The position numbers were made by a program, and so were the translations under genes. Below the pieces are notes generated by a model. It was not told the DNA's origin and searched no databases. It worked only from the letters and a program-made list of their open reading frames with translations. Shown here piece by piece: positions 56,887-64,000 of a stretch of DNA of 64,000 nucleotides (positions are counted from its first letter, which is position 1; every line of letters begins with the position of its first letter). Source of the DNA: Leuctra nigra (lineage: Eukaryota > Arthropoda > Insecta > Plecoptera > Leuctridae); contig OW203762.1 in assembly GCA_934045905.1 (NCBI GenBank), forward strand, positions 51,671,411 to 51,735,410, written 5' to 3'.

Positions 56887-57404
56887 CAGTGGCGGTTTGT
56901 GGGTTTGTAATGTGGGGAGGCAGAAAAATATTTTATAATTACGTTTAATATATTAAACGAATTATAAAATACTATAGTAAACGCGTGGGCAGAGCGGCGC
57001 GGGCAGAAAGCTTCGTCGTTCGCTCGGGGTCTCTCGGGCATGTCCGCCGCCTCACTGACGTCATCATAGCTCTGCATGCGTTGCGCTACCCCGCACTCCC
57101 GCGCTTGCCCCTCGCCTGTAGAAATCAGAGGCTACACGAGGCTGTAAGCACCTCAGCCTCCCTTGCAGTCCGCGTATAAAGCTAACGTGTATTCAGCAGC
57201 GCGCGCACTCATTGTCGGGGATTGGCGTGGCGAATTAAACCAATCAATCAAAGTAAAATACTAATATTTATATAATTTAAAATTAAAATGATATACACAA
57301 TTATATATGCAGTTAAGAGTTGTGAAATACGATGCAATCCCTTTCTTCTTCTCTAATATTTAGGGAGGCACAGCCTCCCTTGCCTCATGCACAAACCGCC
57401 ACTG
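56887..57404. mobile_element. Non-autonomous hAT element with GC-rich core
   Basis: Starts CAGTGGCGGTTTGTG and ends CACAAACCGCCACTG, flanked by TTACCTAC on both sides (56879-56886 and 57405-57412), an exact 8-bp duplication. Subterminal GGGAGGC/GCCTCCC adds to the inverted ends. The core, about 56980-57220, is strikingly GC-rich and contains TGACGTCA, the full CREB/ATF palindrome. It is 518 bp with no transposase. Confidence 0.9.
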
Positions 57405-57494
57405 TTACCTACCTAAACTACTATAAGTACTAGATGTATAGGTAAAATATCTTCAATCATATTTAATATTTAAGTCGAGTGTGGGCACAAATAA

Positions 57495-57855
57495 TTGAGC
57501 GAGCGAAGCGAGCGTCTCCTTTCGGCTCTTTTGGCACGGACCTCTGTTTTTTTTTTGTTTTTTTTTACTTTTGTTTGTTAATAGACGATACACAGGTCAG
57601 AGTTTTTCTTCGATCGAGCTGAAATTTTGCACACATGTGGAGACAACCTTTTCTGTTTGCAGACCCCAAATGTTTTTGAAATCCATTCATTGGCTAAAAT
57701 TTAAATAAACATCTCCTGATGGTAGGTTGAAAAATGAAACTGGTCTTCGATAAATCTGATCAAACTCATATTTTGGCTATACAGGTCCGAGTTTTTCTTT
57801 GATCGAGCTATAATTTTGCACACATGTAAAACAAACCTTCTCTGTTTGCATGTCA
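57495..57855 (+). repeat. Left-end copy of the GAGCGAGCG-ended family
   Basis: Starts TTGAGCGAGCGAAGCGAGCG, then GCTCTTTTGGCACGGACCTC. The segment GATCGAGCTGAAATTTTGCA (near 57612) recurs in altered form at 57798, an internal duplication of roughly 186 bp. No right end is nearby. Confidence 0.6.
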
Positions 57856-58240
57856 ACGTGGCCAACAAAATGTCCGTCCTCAGGAGGAAAATTCAATAAT
57901 TTTACATTTTTGATATAAAACAAAAGAAGTTCGTGTAAGCTACGAATATCGAAGTACGATGTTCAAAGAAATTACATAACTAATTTAAAATATATTTCTG
58001 AGCTAATTGATTATCACTGATCCTTGATTTATGATAATGTATCTTCATTCAGGGTGTAATCAAGTTGTGACCCCCAAAAATTATCCAGATAACTTATGAT
58101 AAATAATTGGTTTTATAAGAGGTGCGCTACCCAAAGGTCCCGAAATGGGACAATAAATTAAAAATACTACTACACCATCTCCGTGAGCTATCGTAGTTCC
58201 GTTAGGCATGTTCAGAAATTTCTGCGTTTTTTCAGTGATT
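57856..58240. other. Intergenic, nothing recognised
   Basis: AT-rich DNA between the repeat and the first array. Confidence 0.35.
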
Positions 58241-58974
58241 GGGCACCCTCTGCTAAAGCACCCTCTGCTATGAGCACCCTCTGCTATGGGCACCCTCTGC
58301 TATGGGCACACTCTGCTTTGAGCACCCTCTGCTATGGGCACCCTCTGCTATGGGCACCCTCTGCTATGGGCACACTCTGCTATGAGCACTCTCTGCTATG
58401 AGCACTCTCTGCTATGGGCACCCTCTGCTATGGGCACCCTCTGCTATGGGCACACTCTGCTTTGGCACCCTCTGCTATGGGCACCCTCTGCTATGGGCAC
58501 CCTCTGCTATGGGCACACTCTGCTATGGGCACCCTCTGCTATGAGCACCCTCTGCTATGAGCACCCTCTGCTATGAGCTACTCTGCTATGAGCACCCTCT
58601 GCTATGGGCACCCTCTGCTATGATGAGCACCCTCTGCTATGAGCACCCTTTGCTATGGGCACCCTATATTATGAGCACCCTCTGCTATGGGCACCCTCTG
58701 CTATGGGCACACTCTGCTAAGGGCACCCTCTGCTATGGGCACCCTCTGCTATGGGCACCCTCTGCTATGAGCACTCTCTGCTATGGGCACCCTCTGCTAT
58801 GGGCACCCTCTGCTATGGGCACCCTCTGCTATGAGCACCCTCTGCTATGAGCACCCTCTGCTATGGGCACCCTCTGCTATGAGCACCCTCTGCTATGAGC
58901 ACCCTCTGCTATGGGCACCCTCTTCTATGGGCACCCTCTGCTATGAGCACCCTCTGCTATGAACACCCTCTGCA
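58241..58974 (+). repeat. 16-bp minisatellite, about 46 units
   Basis: The unit is CACCCTCTGCTATGGG, with variants TATGAG and CACACTCTG/CACTCTCTG. As 16 is not a multiple of 3, each frame reads a 16-codon cycle. The open frames over it are products of the repeat, not evidence of a gene. Confidence 0.95.
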
Positions 58975-59914
58975 TCTCCCGAAAGCCGAACTACGATTAA
59001 AAGTTGAATGTCAAAATGGCCCAAATCGTATCACAAAATGTCATCTTGAGCAACAGGTAAAAGTCGCAGGGGGTTAGGTTATGCAAATTTTATGTGATTG
59101 GGGGTGGAGATGGATAGGAGTGTTTTTGGCAGCCATGAACTATAGCAAGCAACGATTGATGTCGTTGCAAGTTTTTAGTTTACTATGAAAGTGAGGTTAT
59201 GAATCCGATAAAGAATCGGTTGCATTCGGTGCAAGATCCGGTCAAGTGGATGGAATGCGCAGCCATGTCATTGCGTCTGCGCAACTTCAACCGTCGTTCT
59301 ACAGAGGTAGGTCATCATTTTAACACGTCACGTGGTATAATTGACACTCTGAGGCTGGATTCATGAAATGTATTATCTGCTAATACGTATCATCTTTTGA
59401 TTAGGAGATACTACTTCTTTGTGAATCCAGCCTCTGGGCTTCCTAAAGCATGACAGTCCTTCCAACCCTGTCCGCATATCCTCCCATGCGGATTTTTCAT
59501 ATTTTCGAAAGATGATGTTTTCAAATAATTTCCAAGATGACCTTCTGGCTTCGTTATTACACGATTTAGGAGGGAACATCCCAGAACTCTGAAGGTGCAT
59601 CAGAGTCACATTTGAAGACTTCCAGGGGTGTATGGAATCAATGAAAGTCTGTCAGAATTGCTGAATACATGTGTAAAAGGAATACTTCGAAGAAGACTTG
59701 AAACTTTGGAATTAGATAAAGTAATTTTTGTTTTATTGCCAAATTACTGAAGGTACAATTTCACCTGGGCCACACAAATTATTAATACCCACTCCTCAAA
59801 TTCATACGACGGAACTTTTTAAATTCTTTGTATAGCTCTAATATCTGTTGAGCCCAGTATTCGGTTCAGCCCCAACATGAATCCTGCTGTCGGGTTAGAT
59901 GCACACATTTCCTC
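58975..59914. repeat. Inter-array spacer with a small foldback
   Basis: At 59351-59434 GAGGCTGGATTCATGAA is mirrored by TTTGTGAATCCAGCCTC, a foldback of 84 bp. The remaining bases show no gene. Confidence 0.55.
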
Positions 59915-61272
59915 TGCTTGACGACGCAATCCTCACCTCGCTCATCAACGAGCTGCTTGACGAAGAATCCTCACCTCGCTCATCAACGAGCTGCTTTTGC
60001 CGACGCAATCCTCACCTCGCTCATCAACGAGCTGCTTTTGCCGACGCAATCCTCACCTCGCTCATCAACGAGCTGCTTTTGACGACGCAATCCTCACCTC
60101 GCTCATCAACGGGCTGCTTGACGACGAATCCTCACCTCGCTCATCAACGAGCTGCTTGACGACGAATCCTCACCTCGCTCATCAACGAGCTGCTTGACGA
60201 CGAATCATCACCTCGCTCATCAACTGCTTGACGACGAATCCTCACCTCGCTCATCAACGAGCTGCTTGACGACGCAATCCTCACCTCGCTCATCAACGAG
60301 CTGCTTGACGACGCAATGCTCACCTCGCTCATCAACGAGCTGCTTGACGACGCAATCCTCACCTCGCTCATCAACGAGCTGCTTGACGACGCAATGCTCA
60401 CCTCGCTCATCAACGATCTGCTTGACGACGCAATCCTCACCTCGCTCATCAACGAGCTGCTTGACGACGAATCCTCACCTCGCTCATCAACGAGCTGCTT
60501 GACGACGAATCCCCACCTCGCTCATCAACGAGCTGCTTGACGACGCAATCCTCACCTCGCTCATCAACGAGCTGCTTGACGACGCAATCCTCACCTCGCT
60601 CATCAACGAGCTGCTTGACGACGAATCCTCACCTCGCTCATCAACGAACTGCTTGACGAAGAATCCTCACCTCGCTCATCAACGAGCTGCTTGACGACGA
60701 ATCCTCACCTCGCTCATCAACGAGCTGCTTGACGACGCAATCCTCACCTCGCTCATCAACGAGCTGCTTGACGACGCAATCCTCACCTCGCTCATCAACG
60801 AGCTGCTTGACGACGAATCCTCACCTCGCTCATAAACGAGCTGCTTGACGACGCAATCCTCACCTCGCTCATCAACGAGCTGCTTGACGACGCAATCCTC
60901 ACCTCGCTCATCAACGAGCTGCTTGACGACGCAATCCTCACCTCGCTCATCAAAGAGCTGCTTGACGAAGAATCCTCACCTCGCTCATCAACGAGCTGCT
61001 TGACGACGAATCCTCACCTCGCTCATCAACGAGCTGCTTGACGACGCAATCCTCACCTCGCTCATCAACGAGCTGCTTGACGACGAATCCTCACCTCGCT
61101 CATCAACGAGCTGCTTGACGACGAATCCTCACCTCGCTCATCAACGAGCGAGCTGCTTGACGACGCAATCCTCACCTCGCTCATCAACGAGCTGCTTGAC
61201 GACGAATGCTCACCTCGCTCATCAACGAGCTGCTTGACGACGCAATCCTCACCTCGCTCATCAACGAGCTGC
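59915..61272 (+). repeat. 38/39-bp minisatellite, about 35 units
   Basis: The unit contains CTCGCTCATCAACGAGCTG followed by CTTGACGACGAATCCTCAC; GACGACGCAATCC gives the 39-bp form and GACGACGAATCC the 38-bp form. One unit near 60221-60235 lacks the CGAG segment, and one near 61143 has it doubled (GAGCGAGC). The mixed lengths scramble the reading frame. The unit has a CTCG..CGAG stem around CTCATCAA. Confidence 0.95.
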
Positions 61273-61747
61273 GAGCACGCACCTTCTCGCCCGCATGCAG
61301 ATTATTACAACAAATCACGACGCAGACGTTCATTGAATTTATTAAATAGAAAAAAAACGGGGAGATTGAATTAAGAAAACTGCCGGTGGATGAACACAAA
61401 GAGAAGATGAGCTGTCGCCCTTTGTTCGTAGAGAGGGGAGATTATCGTGCGAATAGATAATTTCACACGTCTGACGGACGAAACACCCTGACCTCTGACC
61501 TCATTGAAGCCAATCATATAGTCTGACCTGCAGCAATCTGCACTCTGTCGAATGATGAACAAGCTGTATCAACTTTACTTCTCAACGACTTCGGATAGGA
61601 CTTGTATGTGTGTACCGATTAAATATCACAGGTGGGCTGAAGCCCACAATTAACAGCTGTTCCGTTATAGATGTGAGCCCAAACGAGGTTTTATTTTAAA
61701 CTTGATCAATATTCAGTTTTGTTGCCCATGAGTGAGTGACGTCTGAT
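61273..61747. other. Spacer between arrays
   Basis: No gene or repeat recognised. Confidence 0.4.
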
Positions 61748-63827
61748 ACGTGTCTACAAGACAGATACGGACGTGTCGCTGTCCTCGAGCTTCACAGGTC
61801 AAGACGCTCGAGCAAGAGGACACGTGTCTACAAGACACGGACGTGTCGCTGTCCTCCAGCTTCACACGTCAAGACGCTCGAGCAAGAGGACACGTGTCTA
61901 CAAGACACGGACGTGTCGCTGTCCTCGAGCTTCACACGTCAAGACGCTCGAGCAAGAGGACACGTGTCTACAAGACACGGACGTGTCGCTGTCCTCAAGC
62001 TTCACACGTCAAGACGCTCGAGCAAGAGGACACGTGTCTACAAGACACGGACGTGTCGCTGTCCTCAAGCTTCACACGTCAAGACGCTCGAGCAAGAGGA
62101 CACGTGTCTACAAGACACGGACTTGTCGCTGTCCTCGAGTACACGTCAAGACGCTCGAGCAAGAGGACACGTGTCTACAAGACACGGACGTGTCGCTGTC
62201 CTCGAGCTTCACACGTCAAGACGCTCGAGCAAGAGGACACGTGTCTACAAGACACGGACGTGTCGCTGTCCTCAAGCTTCACACGTCAAGACGCTCGAGC
62301 AAGAGGACACGTGTCTACAAGACACGGACGTGTCGCTGTCCTCAAGCTTCACACGTCAAGACGCTCGAGCAAGAGGACACGTGTCTACAAGACACGGACG
62401 TGTCGCTGTCCTCAAGCTTCACACGTCAAGACGCTCGAGCAAGAGGACACGTGTCTACAAGACACGGACGTGTCGCTGTCCTCGAGTACACGTCAAGACG
62501 CTCGAGCAAGAGGACACTTGTCTACAAGACACGGACGTGTCGCTGTCCTCGAGCTTCACAGGTCAAGACGCTCGAGCAAGAGGACACGTGTCTACAAGAC
62601 ACGGACGTGTCGCTGTCCTCAAGCTTCACACGTCAAGACGCTCGAGCAAGAGGACACGTGTCTACAAGACACGGACGTGTCGCTGTCCTCGAGCTTCACA
62701 CGTCAAGACGCTCGAGCAAGAGGACACGTGTCTACAAGACACGGACGTGTCGCTGTCCTCAAGTACACGTCAAGACGCTCGAGCAAGAGGACACGTGTCT
62801 ACAAGACACGGACGTGTCGCTGTCCTCGAGCTTCACACGTCAAGACGCTCGAGCAAGAGGACACGTGTCTACAAGACACGGACGTGTCGCTGTCCTCAAG
62901 TACACGTCAAGACGCTCGAGCAAGAGGACACGTGTCTACAAGACACGGACGTGTCGCTGTCCTCAAGCTTCACACGTCAAGACGCTCGAGCAAGAGGACA
63001 CTTGTCTACAAGACACGGACGTGTCGCTGTCCTCAAGCTTCACAGGTCAAGACGCTCGAGCAAGAGGACACGTGTCTACAAGACACGGACGTGTCGCTGT
63101 CCTCGAGTACACGTCAAGACGCTCGAGCAAGAGGACACGTGTCTACAAGACACGGACGTGTCGCTGTCCTCAAGCTTCACACGTCAAGACGCTCGAGCAA
63201 GAGGACACGTGTCTACAAGACACGGACGTGTCGCTGTCCTCGAGTACACGTCAAGACGCTCGAGCAAGAGGACACGTGTCTACAAGACACGGACGTGTCG
63301 CTGTCCTCGAGTACACGTCAAGACGCTCGAGCAAGAGGACACTTGTCTACAAGACACGGACGTGTCGCTGTCCTCAAGTACACGTCAAGACGCTCGAGCA
63401 AGAGGACACGTGTCTACAAGACACGGACGTGTCGCTGTCCTCGAGCTTCACACGTCAAGACGCTCGAGCAAGAGGACACGTGTCTACAAGACACGGACGT
63501 GTCGCTGTCCTCCAGCTTCACACGTCAAGACGCTCGAGCAAGAGGACACGTGTCTACAAGACACGGACGTGTCGCTGTCCTCCAGCTTCACACGTCAAGA
63601 CGCTCGAGCAAGAGGACACGTGTCTACAAGACACGGACGTGTCGCTGTCCTCAAGCTTCACACGTCAAGACGCTCGAGCAAGAGGACACGTGTCTACAAG
63701 ACACGGACGTGTCGCTGTCCTCGAGTACACGTCAAGACGCTCGAGCAAGAGGACACTTGTCTACAAGACACGGACGTGTCGCTGTCCTCAAGTTATACAC
63801 ACGTCAAGACGCTCGAGCAAGAGGACA
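61748..63827 (+). repeat. 67/70-bp satellite-like array, 30 units
   Basis: The unit begins ACACGTGTCTACAAGACACG and continues GACGTGTCGCTGTCCTC, then either a long form (GAGCTTCACACGTCAAG, 70 bp) or a short form (GAGTACACGTCAAG, 67 bp), then ACGCTCGAGCAAGAGG. I count 30 units, about 10 of them short. Single-base variants (AAG/GAG/CAG; ACTTGTC; CACAGGTC) are mixed along the array. The + strand unit contains no stop triplet in any register, so all three forward frames stay open for about 2.1 kb; the - strand has stops. Perfect ACACGTGT and CTCGAG palindromes recur in each unit. Confidence 0.95.
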
Positions 63828-64000
63828 AGTAAAAACACACACGATTATACTATGCTAATAACAATAACTAGTTCCATTTTATGATTAGCCATAAGTATCA
63901 AAGTAAACATAAACGCACCCAAAATAATCTCTTGGACCAATATAAATCATATAAACGCTTCTTTGAATAGCTTCGTCATGAATAAATTAATCGGTTCTTT
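63828..64000. other. End of window, AT-rich, nothing recognised
   Basis: Ordinary AT-rich flank. The all-frames opening stops here within about 60 bp. Confidence 0.4.

Noticed and set aside
58241..61272. Open frames over the 16-bp and 38/39-bp arrays
   Set aside because: Low-complexity translations forced by the repeat; the length changes in the second array break any common frame.
61748..63827. Three ~700-residue forward frames as real genes
   Set aside because: All three are the same stop-free tandem unit read in different registers. There is no codon-like asymmetry, promoter or splice context. Kept as a repeat.
61748..63827. CRISPR-like array
   Set aside because: The units repeat completely with no unique spacers, in an intron-bearing eukaryotic genome.

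Overview
The window is eukaryotic nuclear DNA, almost certainly from an arthropod and most likely an insect. Its genes have GT-AG introns and resemble animal housekeeping and developmental genes. The DNA is AT-rich and crowded with DNA-transposon footprints, tRNA-derived SINE pieces and GC-rich minisatellites. I cannot fix the order from sequence alone; a hemipteran is a guess. Nothing here is prokaryotic: there are no operons and no CRISPR array.

Gene-dense part (1-19.9 kb). Four genes lie here. HSD17B4/MFE-2 (peroxisomal multifunctional enzyme type 2, + strand, 1111-7639, first exons off the left edge) converges on SSR2/TRAP-beta (- strand, 7933-10987), with poly(A) signals about 40 bp apart. 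SSR2 is head-to-head with RABGGTB (Rab geranylgeranyltransferase beta subunit, + strand, 11456-15101), so the two probably share a promoter. An unrecognised nuclear-looking gene (+, about 17400/17622-19775) follows; it carries an in-frame 23-residue repeat and a weak HMG-box-like segment. The introns hold hAT, mariner and foldback elements with visible target-site duplications.

20-30 kb. A 309-bp-arm inverted repeat, a degenerate ~110-bp tandem repeat, two tRNA-like SINE heads, and a complete, apparently very young Ty3/Gypsy retrotransposon (23894-28402, - strand, identical 199-bp LTRs, ATAAT duplication, uninterrupted 1316-codon gag-pol) come next, then a 33-bp minisatellite.

30-64 kb. FoxB (single-exon forkhead transcription factor, 30566-31495) is the only convincing gene. 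About 32 kb with no recognisable protein gene follows. It holds several transposon relics (hAT 39820-40599, PIF/Harbinger-like 42143-42305 and 48261-48376, hAT 56887-57404), a dispersed GAGCGAGCG-ended foldback family, and a relatively repeat-poor stretch (about 48.4-56.8 kb) that could be FoxB regulatory DNA. The last 6 kb carries three unrelated GC-rich tandem arrays (16-bp, 38/39-bp and 67/70-bp units). The last has no stop codon in any of its three forward frames.

The genes are not one pathway. HSD17B4 does peroxisomal beta-oxidation, SSR2 works at the ER translocon, RABGGTB prenylates Rab proteins and FoxB is a developmental regulator. I found no clear multi-gene novel system. The most notable signals are structural: long hairpins, nested transposons with exact duplications, a young retrotransposon and the array cluster.
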